64,000 nt of DNA from Melaminivora suipulveris. GTDB lineage: Bacteria; Pseudomonadota; Gammaproteobacteria; Burkholderiales; Burkholderiaceae_C. This document shows, piece after piece, positions 45,669-54,187 of this stretch; the stretch's first letter is position 1, and every line of letters begins with the position of its first letter. A program made the position numbers and the translations under genes. A model generated the notes under the pieces. That model saw only the letters and a program-made list of their open reading frames with translations. It was not told where the DNA came from and did not search any database. Location: the NCBI RefSeq assembly GCF_003008575.1, contig NZ_CP027667.1, positions 1,182,501-1,246,500 on the forward strand. Direction: 5' to 3'.

Positions 45669-46091
45669 ATGAGTCCCATCACCATCTATCACAACCCCGC
45701 CTGCGGGACGTCGCGCAACGTACTCGCCATGATCCGCAACAGTGGCGAGGAGCCTACGGTTATCGAGTACCTGAAGACGCCGCTCGACCGAGAGATACTA
45801 ATCGCGCTGATCGCCGCGATGGGTGTGCCAGTGCGCGCGGTGCTGCGCGAGAAAGGCACGCCCTACGCCGAACTCGGCCTGGATGATCCTTCGTTACGCG
45901 ACGAGCAGTTGATTGGCTTCATGCTCCAGCATCCCATCCTCGTCAACCGGCCCATCGTGGTCACGCCGCTGGGCACGCGCCTGTGCCGACCTTCGGAAAC
46001 GGTGCTGGACATCCTGCCCCAGCCGCAGCGCGGTGCGTTCAGCAAGGAAGACGGCGAAGCCGTCGTGAATGCGGAAGGCCGCCGTGTCTGA
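45669..46091 (+). CDS. arsC: Arsenate reductase, glutaredoxin-coupled type
   Basis: The 140-residue protein begins [22 protein letters not shown], with the catalytic Cys 12 and the CGTSRN motif of the plasmid R773-type ArsC. Arg residues that bind arsenate lie in [10 protein letters not shown] and LCRPSE. It uses glutathione and glutaredoxin to reduce arsenate, so it duplicates the function of the thioredoxin-type enzyme encoded at 41,857 by an unrelated fold. Confidence 0.92.
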   Translation: MSPITIYHNPACGTSRNVLAMIRNSGEEPTVIEYLKTPLDREILIALIAAMGVPVRAVLREKGTPYAELGLDDPSLRDEQLIGFMLQHPILVNRPIVVTPLGTRLCRPSETVLDILPQPQRGAFSKEDGEAVVNAEGRRV

Positions 46092-46806
46092 ATCCAGAAT
46101 CGACCTGCCCAATATCGACACCGCGCTGTTCCATCAACCCGATGCCCAGCGGTTGATGCCGCCCGAGCGCGTCACGCACGCGCCGCGCTTCCTGCTGCTC
46201 TATGGCTCGCTGCGCGAACGCTCGTTCAGCCGCCTGGCTGCCGAAGAATCGGCGCGCATCCTACGCGCGCTCGGCGGTGAGACACGGATGTTCAACCCCT
46301 CGGGTCTGCCGTTGGTGGACGATGCGCCGCACGATCACCCAAAGGTCAGGGAACTGCACGAACTGGTGCAATGGGCCGAAAGCATGGTGTGGAGTTCGCC
46401 CGAGCGCCACGGTGCCATGACCGGCTTGATGAAGACACAAATCGACTGGATTCCTCTGTCGGTCGGCGCGGTGCGCCCGACACAGGGCAAGACGCTGGCG
46501 GTGATGCAAGTGTCGGGTGGATCGCAGTCCTTCAACGCCGTCAATCAGATGCGCGTGTTGGGCCGCTGGATGCGGATGCTGACCGTCCCTAACCAGTCTT
46601 CGGTCGCCAAGGCATACCAGGAATTCGATGAAGCGGGACGCATGAAGCCCTCGGCCTATTACGACCGCATCGTGGACGTGATGGAAGAGCTGATGAAGTT
46701 CACACTGCTCACGCGCGAAGTGGCGCCATATCTGGTAGATCGCTACAGCGAGCGCAAGGAAAGCGCCGAAGCCCTGAGCCGGCGCGTCAATCAAGCAGCG
46801 ATCTGA
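46084..46806 (+). CDS. arsH: ArsH NADPH-dependent FMN reductase
   Basis: This 240-residue flavoprotein contains the FMN-binding [39 protein letters not shown] and [23 protein letters not shown], all hallmarks of ArsH. ArsH oxidises trivalent methyl and aromatic arsenicals to less toxic pentavalent forms, complementing ArsI. The GTG at 46,084 has a GGAAGG site 5 bases upstream. ATG 46,069 is an alternative start, with a longer overlap with arsC. It is the last gene of the operon. Confidence 0.92.
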   Translation: MSESRIDLPNIDTALFHQPDAQRLMPPERVTHAPRFLLLYGSLRERSFSRLAAEESARILRALGGETRMFNPSGLPLVDDAPHDHPKVRELHELVQWAESMVWSSPERHGAMTGLMKTQIDWIPLSVGAVRPTQGKTLAVMQVSGGSQSFNAVNQMRVLGRWMRMLTVPNQSSVAKAYQEFDEAGRMKPSAYYDRIVDVMEELMKFTLLTREVAPYLVDRYSERKESAEALSRRVNQAAI

Positions 46807-46822
46807 GAACCGCCATCGCAAC

Positions 46823-46843
46823 AAAAAGGGGGCCGAAGCCCCC
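46823..46843 (-). terminator. Rho-independent terminator of radC
   Basis: On the minus strand a GGGGGCTTCGGCCCCC stem-loop is followed directly by TTTTT, just past the radC stop. It ends leftward transcription and would also block read-through from radC into the antisense of arsH. Confidence 0.85.
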
Positions 46844-46847
46844 TCAG

Positions 46848-47357
46848 TCAAATCAGACCGCGTTCGGCGAAAGACATGGTTCTGCCACCCGCCACGATGA
46901 TGTGATCCAGCGTGCGGACATCGACCAGCGCCAGTGCCTCCCTGAGCCGCTGGGTCAGTACCTTGTCGGCGCAGCTCGGCTCGGGGTTGCCGCTCGGATG
47001 GTTGTGCGAAACGATGACCGCTGCCGCATTGAGCCGCAGCACCTCCTTGACCAACTCGCGTGGATACACCGATGCACTGTCGATGGTGCCTCGGAAAAGC
47101 TCGCTGTATTCAATCAGGCGATGCTGCGTATCCAAGAACAGCACAGCGAAGACTTCATGCTCGAAACCAGCCAACTTGGCGCTCAGGTACTCCTTGACCG
47201 CCGCCGGCGAGCTGAACGACGCACCGCGCTGCATCTTGTGCTCGATAGCCTGGCGCGCGGCCTTCAGAATTTGGTCGGCCGTCGCCAGCAGGTAGCGGCC
47301 CTGTACATCGCGCACCATCAGCGAGGCATCGAACGAGGAAAAGGACAGTTGCGACAT
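46848..47357 (-). CDS. radC: RadC-family JAB1/MPN protein
   Basis: The 169-residue protein has the RadC MPN domain with the JAMM zinc motif ([15 protein letters not shown]; His, His and Asp ligands) and the upstream Glu in [12 protein letters not shown]. Despite the name, a DNA-repair role is unproven. Short RadC proteins of this kind are frequent on ICEs. It is convergent with arsH and has its own terminator. Confidence 0.9.
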   Translation of the reverse strand: MSQLSFSSFDASLMVRDVQGRYLLATADQILKAARQAIEHKMQRGASFSSPAAVKEYLSAKLAGFEHEVFAVLFLDTQHRLIEYSELFRGTIDSASVYPRELVKEVLRLNAAAVIVSHNHPSGNPEPSCADKVLTQRLREALALVDVRTLDHIIVAGGRTMSFAERGLI

Positions 47358-47375
47358 GATCGTGCTCCGGTTGCT

Positions 47376-47680
47376 CGGGCGGAATTGCCCGGAACCGTGG
47401 CCAGCACGGCGCAGCGCAAGCAGTCAGGGGGCGCAGACGGCCGCTAGGACGCAAGCGCGCAAGGCGCGCGCCGCCCTTGACGGCGAGAACGCCGTGATAC
47501 GGTGAAGGGAACAGCAAGACCGCCTACACCCCGCCCACTGCACACACTCGGCTTTTGAGGCAAGCGCAGCGCGCAGGTCCTCAAGGGCCGGAGGCGTCAG
47601 GGGTCAAAGCCGAATGGCCGCGACTCGGCACGAGGCACGGGGCGCAGCCCGCGAACCCGACGGCGGCACGCCGGGACGCA
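47376..47680 (+). repeat. ICE dispersed repeat, copy R5 (right of ars-radC module)
   Basis: This is the partner of R4, in the same orientation. It starts GGGCGGAATTGCCCGG, carries CTTGACGGCGAGAACGCCG, GAAGGGAACAGCAAGACCGCC, GGAGGCGTCAGGGG, CCGAATGGCCGCGA and CGGGGCGCAGCCCG, and ends near ACGCCGGGACGC. It fills nearly all of the gap between radC and the HNH gene. Confidence 0.75.
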
Positions 47681-47999
47681 GTGCCCTCAAAGCTTGATAA
47701 ATAGATGAAACGCAATTTTCAGAATAGAAAACCCATGACCTCACTCGAAGTCAATATCAACTTCTACGAAACGCACTACGACATACTGCAGCAATGGTTC
47801 TTGCGTCCCGGCAATAAGATTGTTCTCGGCGACAAGCAGAATCGCGTCTGTCGTTTTTGCGGTAGGAAACCGCCCGAAGTGACCTTTCGCAAGGTCGCCC
47901 ACGCGATACCCGAAGCACTCGGCAACAAGAGCATCGAGAGCGCCTACGAGTGCGATGATTGCAATGAGGGGTTCGGGTGCGGCATCGAAAACGATCTAG

Positions 48000-49196
48000 G
48001 GAAGGTCTGCAAAACCTCGTTCATCAGGGCTGACGGGCGGATCGGCATGGCGGCCGTATCGTGATGCGGAACTAGCGGCGAATTTCGAGCAGATTTGGTG
48101 GCAAATCTCAGCACCAGCGACCACCGCCGCACCTGTCGGGCACGGTGCGGACGCACTCATCCCTGCGCTGGCATCAACTGCCGACGCGCCATCCACAAAT
48201 TGCCCAGCGCAAACAGCATCGTGAGGCGCGCCGTGTTTTTGGCCAGCCCCAGGTAGCGGACCTTGGCGTAGCCAAATTGCTGTTTGACGAGTCGAAATGG
48301 GTGCTCGACCTTGGCACGGATGCTGGCCTTGAGCTTCTCGGCCTTCTCCAGCAGCTGATGCAACTCGCGCTCGGGATCAAGGGCGCGGCGCTTGCCCGGG
48401 CGCATTGCCACTTCCCAACGCACTTTGCTGCCCTTGAACTCCTCGCGCTTGTCCACGCCCTGGTAGCCCGCATCGCCCCAGGCATCGGCCTCCTGGCCAT
48501 GCAACAAGTTCGCCGCTTGGGTCACGTCGGCCACGTTGGCTGCGGTGCCAACCACCGTGTGCACCAAACCCGAGGCGGCATCCACACCGATGTGCGCCTT
48601 CATCCCGAAGTGCCATTGGTTGCCCTTCTTGCTCTGGTGCATCTCGGGGTCGCGCTCACCCTTGCGGTTCTTGGTCGAACTCGGCGCGGCAATGATGGTG
48701 GCATCGACCACCGTGCCGGTCTTGAGCATCAGGCCCTGCTGGGCCAAGGTCGCGTTGATCGCAGCCAACACCTGGGGCGCCAGCTCGTGCTTTTCCAGCA
48801 GGTGCCGAAACCGCAAAATGGTCGTCTCGTCAGGCAGTCGCGCGGCACCGTCCAGGCCGACGAAGCGGCGGTATAGCGGACGCTCGTGCAGTTCCTCCTC
48901 CATGGCCGGATCGCTCAGGTTCCACCACAGCTGCAGGCAGTGGATGCGCAGCATCGTCTCCACGGCAAACCGCGGGCGTCCGCCCAGCGCCTGATGCGCG
49001 CCGCTCGCGTGCGGTTGAATGAGCGTCACCAGCGCCGCCCAGGGCACGACCTGGTTCATCTCTTCGAGGAAAACCTCCTTGCGGGTCTTTTTGGGCAGAG
49101 GCTCAAGGCCAAGCGTGATCTGGTTCATGAACGCCATCGTCGCCTGTCGTCAGGCTTCATGCCACTCGGGATGACGAGAGGTTTTGCAGACCTTCC
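48000..49196 (-). mobile_element. IS5-family insertion sequence with CTAG target duplication
   Basis: The 1,197-base element has terminal inverted repeats that begin GGAAGGTCTGCAAAACCTC at both ends (perfect over 19 bases). It is flanked by a perfect 4-base duplication CTAG at 47,996-47,999 and 49,197-49,200, the typical target of IS5-group elements. It carries one transposase gene on the minus strand. The clean duplication and the restorable target gene point to a recent insertion. Confidence 0.95.
48157..49137 (-). CDS. IS5-family transposase
   Basis: The 326-residue transposase has the DDE pattern of the IS5 group. VVDATIIAAPSSTKN supplies the first Asp, DAWGDAGYQGVDKREEF the second, and the C-terminal RAKVEHPFRLVKQQFGY the Glu (Y-2-R-3-E-like). 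The N terminus contains LGGRPRFAVETMLRIHCLQLWWNLSD, the usual IS5 start domain. It appears intact and probably functional. MNQITL at 49,128 is an alternative start. Confidence 0.95.
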   Translation of the reverse strand: MAFMNQITLGLEPLPKKTRKEVFLEEMNQVVPWAALVTLIQPHASGAHQALGGRPRFAVETMLRIHCLQLWWNLSDPAMEEELHERPLYRRFVGLDGAARLPDETTILRFRHLLEKHELAPQVLAAINATLAQQGLMLKTGTVVDATIIAAPSSTKNRKGERDPEMHQSKKGNQWHFGMKAHIGVDAASGLVHTVVGTAANVADVTQAANLLHGQEADAWGDAGYQGVDKREEFKGSKVRWEVAMRPGKRRALDPERELHQLLEKAEKLKASIRAKVEHPFRLVKQQFGYAKVRYLGLAKNTARLTMLFALGNLWMARRQLMPAQG

Positions 49197-49911
49197 CTAG
49201 GCAACTGGTCAAAGCCTACGCGTACCTTCGCCCGCATTCGCGGAAAGAGTGGCGTTCCGACCTTGAAGAAAGGGGGTGATGGGAAAGGCTGGCGAATCGA
49301 GTATGGTGTTGCGGGATTCAATATCAGCTCATATGAGGATGATCCGCTTTACCAGATAGACGAAGCGAACCGAAGGATCACCTTTCAGCTCAAACGCGAT
49401 TCCTATACGCCGGTCGCAGTGCTCAAGGCATTCATGAAGATCGGCTTGACATTGCTCCCCGACGAAGAAATCGAAAACTTCCCGCACTTGATGAACTGGG
49501 TGAAGTCAACCGATCACAGCCGTCGATTTGCCGACCAGTGCCCGGTCATTCGTTCATTTCACCCAGGGCCAATGCCGAACGACTTGATCGCAGTATTCAT
49601 TCTGCGGCGAAAGCCACATGTCACGAACTATCCTTATATGTTCTTGGTGCTCGGGTATGGGAACGAAGTATTTCAAGTGCAGTTACCTTCGGAGCAGCAT
49701 GATCTAGCCTTGAACGGTCAGTCAATTTCAATTCTTCCTTTTCCGTCACCGGTTTCGCCAGACCCGGCGCAGTACGGGTCATGCAGGGTTCAAGTGCTTG
49801 ACTTGACCGGGCGCGAAGTTGTCAAAGGAGAGATTGTCCCTGTTCAAGTCGGCTACGACGTTGCTGTCCACAAGACGGGGCCGGACGCGGCCCCGGATGC
49901 GTCGCAGCGGT

Positions 49912-49962
49912 AAGAGGCGCGGGGCGCAGCCCGTGAACCCGACGGCGGAACGCCGGGATGCC
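49912..49962 (+). repeat. ICE dispersed repeat, 3' remnant R6
   Basis: Only the tail of the repeat is left: GCGCGGGGCGCAGCCCGTGAA, shown here as landmark GGGGCGCAGCCCG, then GACGGCGGAACGCCGGGA. It directly follows the HNH gene stop, so R5 and R6 flank that gene. Confidence 0.6.
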
Positions 49963-49965
49963 CGG

Positions 49966-51087
49966 TTATTGCGGAAGTGTTTTGGGCTGCTTCACGGTGC
50001 GCGACTCCAACAGGCGCCGCGTGGTTTCCAGCTCTTTCTGCAACAGTTCGGCATCCGGCAGCACGGTGCGGTAGTTGGCTGCCATCACCTTCGTCGGCAA
50101 GCCTTCCAAGGCATACCGTGCCAGGGCATGGCCCTTGTCGGCACACAGGATCAGGCCCACGGGCGGGTTCTCATCGGGGTACGCCCAATGCTCCTTGGCG
50201 TAGTTGCAGTACATGTGCATCTGGCCCACGTCGGCATGGTTCAGGCTGCCGAGCTTCAAGTCAATGATGACCAGACAGCGCAACCGACGATGGAACAACA
50301 GCAAATCCACCCGATACCAAGTCTGGTCGATGCGCAAGCGGCGCTGCCGCCCAATGAAGGTGAACCCTTCGCCCAGCTCCAGCAGAAAATCCTCCAGCCG
50401 CTGGATCAGGGCGGCTTCAAGATCAGATTCGGAATACTCGTCCTTGAGGTTCAGGAACTCCAGCACATACGGGTCTTTGATCGCATCGTCGGGTCTGACG
50501 GCATCCTCCGGCATCGGCGCTGCGCCCTTGGCCAGCATCGCCGCCTTGTCTTTCGACAAGGCGGTGCGCTCGTAGAACTGGCTGCCGATCTGCCGGTCAA
50601 GCTGGCGCACACTCCAGCCACCACGCAGCGCCTCGGTTGCGTAGAACCGACGGGCATGCTCGTCTTTGACCGACAGCAGCCGCACATACGCCGACCACGG
50701 CAGTGTGAACACCTGTGCCAGCTCAGCGAGGCTCAATTTCCCAGACACTGTCTGGGAAATCTGGGAAACAGGGTATGCGAGGAAGAACCGCCGCATGTTC
50801 TCCAGGTTATTGACGCCAAACCCCCGCCCGAACCGTGCGGTCAGGTCACTGGAGAGTCGTTCAATCAACTGTTCGCCGTAGCCCGCACGCCGTTTGCCCT
50901 GCTGCTCGGCTTCGACGATGCGGTGGCCAACCTCCCAATAGCTCGCCGTCATCAGCGCATTGACGCTGCGCGCCGCCGCTTGGCGCGCGGCATCGAGCAG
51001 TTCCACGATGCCGCCGTGGATGCCGGCGTAGCCGGCCGGCAAAGCGGCAGGGGCTTCGTCCGGCGCCGAAAGCGACTTCTTGCTCAT
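49966..51087 (-). CDS. yhcG: YhcG-type PD-(D/E)XK nuclease (DUF1016)
   Basis: The 373-residue protein has the N-terminal DUF1016 helical domain (SVNALMTASYWEVGHRIVEAEQQGKRRAGYG and LAQVFTLPWSAYVRLLSVKD) and the C-terminal nuclease domain DPYVLEFLNL...FLLELGEGFTFIGRQRRL...YRVDLLLFHRRLRCLVIIDLKLG. The catalytic Asp and the D-x-K of IDLKLG are present, so it may be active. YhcG proteins are linked to DNA recombination and to defence islands. It overlaps the integrase stop by 4 bases, so it is co-expressed with the integrase. Confidence 0.88.
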   Translation of the reverse strand: MSKKSLSAPDEAPAALPAGYAGIHGGIVELLDAARQAAARSVNALMTASYWEVGHRIVEAEQQGKRRAGYGEQLIERLSSDLTARFGRGFGVNNLENMRRFFLAYPVSQISQTVSGKLSLAELAQVFTLPWSAYVRLLSVKDEHARRFYATEALRGGWSVRQLDRQIGSQFYERTALSKDKAAMLAKGAAPMPEDAVRPDDAIKDPYVLEFLNLKDEYSESDLEAALIQRLEDFLLELGEGFTFIGRQRRLRIDQTWYRVDLLLFHRRLRCLVIIDLKLGSLNHADVGQMHMYCNYAKEHWAYPDENPPVGLILCADKGHALARYALEGLPTKVMAANYRTVLPDAELLQKELETTRRLLESRTVKQPKTLPQ

Positions 51088-52289
51088 GCTGTCGCCTCCG
51101 CGTGCCGCTGCACTCCGGTAATCGCCTTGCGCCGGTTCGCTACCAGTTCGGCCGCCTCGCGCACCGGCTTGTCCTCGGTGTGGACGTAGCGCATGAACAT
51201 CGCCACGGTCTTGTGCGCCGTCAGCGCCATACCCACCTTCACCGGAATCCCGGAGTTGGCGATGTCGGTCGCTGAGCGGTGTCGGATGCCGTGTGTGCCC
51301 ACGTGGCTCACGCCTGCGCGCTTGAGGATGCGGGTCCAGCCTCCGTAATACTCACCGGTGGTCATGTGTTGCCCCGGATGGTTCGGGGAGCTGAACACGT
51401 GCGGGCAACCTTCCTGGCGAGGCGCGGTGGAGAGCAGTCGATGGGCTTCCTCGCTCAAGGGCTTGGACATACCCCCGGTCTTGCTGTCAGGCCAGACCAC
51501 GCGCCGGTTCGCCAAATCCACCCAATCCCATTGCAGCGTGACGATCTCGGAACGGCGGCCCGCGAACTCAAATTGCAGCCGGATCGCTAGCGGCAAGATG
51601 GCGTGATCCAACCCCAGACCATCGGTTTCCAGATAGTCGAGGTACCGGAACAGCTTGCCCATTTCTTCATCGCTGATGAGGTGGGTGGCCTTGCCGTTGG
51701 GGTACATCGGGACGTGGCGGCACGGGTTGGTGCCGTCGGGCCGGTAGCCCCACACCTCGGCCAGGTTGAACATCTTGCGCATCACGCTGAACGTGCGGTT
51801 CGCATCCGCTGGCTTGTGCGCCATCTTCTTCATCGCTTCGGCCACGTCCGGGCGCTTCACCTCCTGCACCTTCATACGGCCCAGCAGCGGGATGATGTTG
51901 TTATTGATACACTTTTGGTAGCCGGCCTGCGTACTGGGCTTGTTGCGCTGCTTGGAGTGGTCCTCCATGAACTTCTCGCACAGTTCCTTGACCGTGGGGG
52001 CGGTACGGGCCGCAGCCTTGGCGGCGCCAGGATCGCCACCCCGGCGAACTTCGGCCAGCCATTCCTGTGCCAGTGAGCGGGCCTGCTCGACGGTCAGTTC
52101 CCCGTACAGCCCCAAGGCGGGCTTACGGCGTTCGCCGGAATTGGTCCGGTACTGGAGCATGAACACCTTGCGGCCCGCTGGTGTAATCTTGCACAGGAAG
52201 CCGGGCACCAGGGTGTCTCGGAGTTCGACGGCCTGCGCCTGGGGTTGCGCCACATCGACAGCGGATTTGGTGAGTTTGATTTTTGCCAC
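51084..52289 (-). CDS. int: Tyrosine integrase of the ICE
   Basis: This 401-residue recombinase has an N-terminal arm/SAM-like part (PTVKELCEKFMEDHSKQRN) and a catalytic domain. The active-site residues are Arg in EFAGRRSEIVTLQW, His-x-x-Arg in HGIRHRSATDIAN, the second His in ALTAHKTVAMFMRY and the nucleophile Tyr in that MRYVH. It catalyses integration and excision of the element. The GTG start at 52,289 has GAGGAG 5 bases upstream, and an ATG at 52,325 is less likely. It sits at the right edge of the ICE. Confidence 0.92.
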   Translation of the reverse strand: MAKIKLTKSAVDVAQPQAQAVELRDTLVPGFLCKITPAGRKVFMLQYRTNSGERRKPALGLYGELTVEQARSLAQEWLAEVRRGGDPGAAKAAARTAPTVKELCEKFMEDHSKQRNKPSTQAGYQKCINNNIIPLLGRMKVQEVKRPDVAEAMKKMAHKPADANRTFSVMRKMFNLAEVWGYRPDGTNPCRHVPMYPNGKATHLISDEEMGKLFRYLDYLETDGLGLDHAILPLAIRLQFEFAGRRSEIVTLQWDWVDLANRRVVWPDSKTGGMSKPLSEEAHRLLSTAPRQEGCPHVFSSPNHPGQHMTTGEYYGGWTRILKRAGVSHVGTHGIRHRSATDIANSGIPVKVGMALTAHKTVAMFMRYVHTEDKPVREAAELVANRRKAITGVQRHAEATA

Positions 52290-52463
52290 GATGACTCCTC
52301 GAAGGACCCGGTTTGCAGGGGCCACATGGGAGCCATGAGGTCACAAGCCGGGTCGGGTTTTAGAAAGCACCGGCATATGATGAACGCGCCTAAGTTATTG
52401 ATAAACCTGCTGTATCGGGCTTTGGCGTAGTCCAGCGAAGTTCGGTGCTGGAGTCATGGTGAA

Positions 52464-52471
52464 ATAAAAAA
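52464..52471. other. Candidate attachment site at right ICE end
   Basis: ATAAAAAA (TTTTTTAT on the minus strand) fits the short TTTTTYRT core described for Tn4371-like ICE insertions. It lies 175 bases from the integrase start, at the border to apparent chromosomal DNA. It is part of a terminator T-run, so the match may be chance. The left partner site is outside the window. Confidence 0.3.
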
Positions 52472-52496
52472 AGGCGGGGAGCGCCCCCGCCTTTTT
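52466..52496. terminator. Bidirectional terminator
   Basis: A GGCGGGG and CCCCGCC stem around a 5-base loop has TTTTT on the right and seven A on the left, so it can act on both strands. It lies 30 bases past the stop of the exported-protein gene on the minus strand. Confidence 0.88.
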
Positions 52497-52525
52497 GTGT
52501 CACCGTCAGGTGAAAAGTGCCGCGC

Positions 52526-53989
52526 TTACTTCGGCGGCAGTGCCGAGATGTACGAGTGGGGCCACAGAAGGCCGTAGTTACCCGACACACCAGCGCTGGC
52601 GCTGGGGTTGCGCAGGCTGATGTAGGCACCACCCAGAACAGGGATGCCAGGCTCGGCGAAATTGATACGTCCCCAGCCGTTCGTGTAAGTGCCGGAAGCA
52701 GCAGTCTTGGCTACGGCCGCACCCAGGACGGAGCCGCTGGCGAAGCTCATCACACTGACTTCACCACACAGCGGCAGCTTTGTCACATTACCCGGAGAGA
52801 ACACTGCGCCCGTCGTCTTGGCCGTTTCTTCACGATCCAGGAAGATCTGGGTCGTCGAAGACAGGCAGATCTGGCCATAGTTCGCATCACCGGCGGTCGC
52901 GTTGACCGAGGTATTGCCGGCCGTAAAGAAGCTGCCGACGGCGCTGTTATACACGCGGTAGCCAGCGTTTCCAGGAGTCACGTTGTAGTTGGCTGCAACG
53001 TTGTAACGACGCGTGGGCATCGAGAACACCCAGTCCGTCTTGGCTGAGATGTTGGCGTCTTGCGCGTACTGGTTCATCACCGCAGTGCGAGCCAGCAGCT
53101 GCGTGAGTGCATTGGCTTGCGTGTCCGCGCCAGTTTGTGTTGTAGGCGTCACACCCAGGAACGGCGTAGAGAAGTCTGGCATGTCAAACTTCTGCGTTTC
53201 CAGCAGACCGTTCTTGAAGAGCGGATCTGCGCTGAACAGGCCGCTGCGCGGAGCACCGTTGGCCTGAGCAGAAAACACGTTGCGCGTGGCGCCAGTAGCA
53301 AGAACGTTGGTGGTCGAGCCGCCGAAAGTCAGCGTCGACGGAACGTTCATGATGTACCAAGAACCCATCAAGCCGCCCGTGGGGGCCGCGAGACCGGGAG
53401 TGGCCTCTTCCATCATCAGGGTAGCGCTCAGGGCCGCATCCGTGCAAGGCGCAACGCCGTTGACGTGCTTCGTGGCCTTGAACAGGTCGGAGCCAGACTT
53501 CACGTCAGCCATGTTGAAGATTTCAATGTAGCCTTCGCGAGTGCTGTTGGCCTTGGCGGCACCATCCATCCACGACGGCAGACGGTCGTAGATGAAGTTC
53601 ACAGGCTCATTCTTGGCAATGGCGGGCAGCGTGCACGAACCATCGGCAGTGACCAATTGGGCGCGGCCGTCGGCGTCGCCACCCTTGACCACGGCACCGG
53701 TCCACACGTCGCCAGGAGACAGGAACACCTGGAAGTCCAGCACGTCGTCAGAGTTGGCTGCGCCACGGAAACGCACCTTCATGGCCTTACCGTTGACAGA
53801 GTCCGTGTTGACCATGTGGAACACAGTCATGTTGTTGTTCTGGGCCGTGTAGTAAGGCACCAGAAGCATGTGACCCAGGCCGCTCTCGTTGACCGTCAGC
53901 GTGTCCACCGTCTGGGCGGAGGCAGCACCGGCAAAGCCAAGGCCACCAATCATGGCAGCGATGCTTAGAGCCAGAACATTTTTCTTCAT
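52526..53989 (-). CDS. Large exported protein, probable cell-surface protein
   Basis: The 487-residue product has a clear signal peptide (MKKNVLALSIAAMIGGLGFAGAASAQ), and the mature part is rich in Thr, Ser, Asn, Ala and Gly with few charges. It contains LLVPYYTAQNNNMTVFHMVNTDSVNGKAMKVRFRGAANSDDVLDFQVFLSPGDVWTG (near residues 45-100), which looks like a beta-rich surface protein. Related genes of unknown function occur in Comamonadaceae. It stands next to the type II secretion operon, so it could be a secretion substrate. That is an inference. Confidence 0.7.
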   Translation of the reverse strand: MKKNVLALSIAAMIGGLGFAGAASAQTVDTLTVNESGLGHMLLVPYYTAQNNNMTVFHMVNTDSVNGKAMKVRFRGAANSDDVLDFQVFLSPGDVWTGAVVKGGDADGRAQLVTADGSCTLPAIAKNEPVNFIYDRLPSWMDGAAKANSTREGYIEIFNMADVKSGSDLFKATKHVNGVAPCTDAALSATLMMEEATPGLAAPTGGLMGSWYIMNVPSTLTFGGSTTNVLATGATRNVFSAQANGAPRSGLFSADPLFKNGLLETQKFDMPDFSTPFLGVTPTTQTGADTQANALTQLLARTAVMNQYAQDANISAKTDWVFSMPTRRYNVAANYNVTPGNAGYRVYNSAVGSFFTAGNTSVNATAGDANYGQICLSSTTQIFLDREETAKTTGAVFSPGNVTKLPLCGEVSVMSFASGSVLGAAVAKTAASGTYTNGWGRINFAEPGIPVLGGAYISLRNPSASAGVSGNYGLLWPHSYISALPPK

Positions 53990-54187
53990 CTCAGAAACTC
54001 CAGTTAAAAAAGTTGGTAAGCGCAACTACCACGATTGATTACGCTGGCGGATGGTAGCACACGCAATCGGGGCAATACGCAACGCAAATTGGGCAAGAAA
54101 CGACTTTGTTGAAGAATCGCAACACCCACGTATGACCTGTCGTTGCCTCCACGCCAGGCGCAAGGCGGCGCTCAAAAGAGCCCTTGT
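53990..54187. promoter_or_regulatory. Upstream region of exported-protein gene
   Basis: This 198-base gap should hold the promoter of the large exported-protein gene read leftward. It has AT-rich stretches near 54,020-54,045 and 54,085-54,125. I cannot assign the boxes, and no gene is visible. Confidence 0.35.

Larger units (their letters stand above)
47705..49913 (+). pseudogene. HNH endonuclease-type gene split by an insertion sequence
   Basis: The gene is in two parts, 47,705-47,999 and 49,201-49,913. Removing the IS and one CTAG copy restores a single frame of 335 residues, running across the junction as ENDLGNWSKPTRTF. The N-terminal half has a zinc-ribbon HNH_5-like domain: CRFCGRKPPEVTFRKVAHAIPE with a second pair in YECDDCNEGFG. 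The C-terminal half is a mixed domain with no clear match. It is probably an element-borne nuclease or defence gene. The IS stops translation soon after the HNH part, at 48,064, leaving a 119-residue product. Confidence 0.85.

Noticed and set aside
44490..46091. 533-codon frame covering acr3 and arsC
   Set aside because: The first 390 codons read acr3 in the wrong phase. Only the end is the true glutaredoxin-type arsC.
49966..51189. + strand frame 49,819-51,189 (456 codons) over the yhcG gene
   Set aside because: It is antisense to a gene with clear DUF1016 and nuclease motifs and shows no domain of its own.
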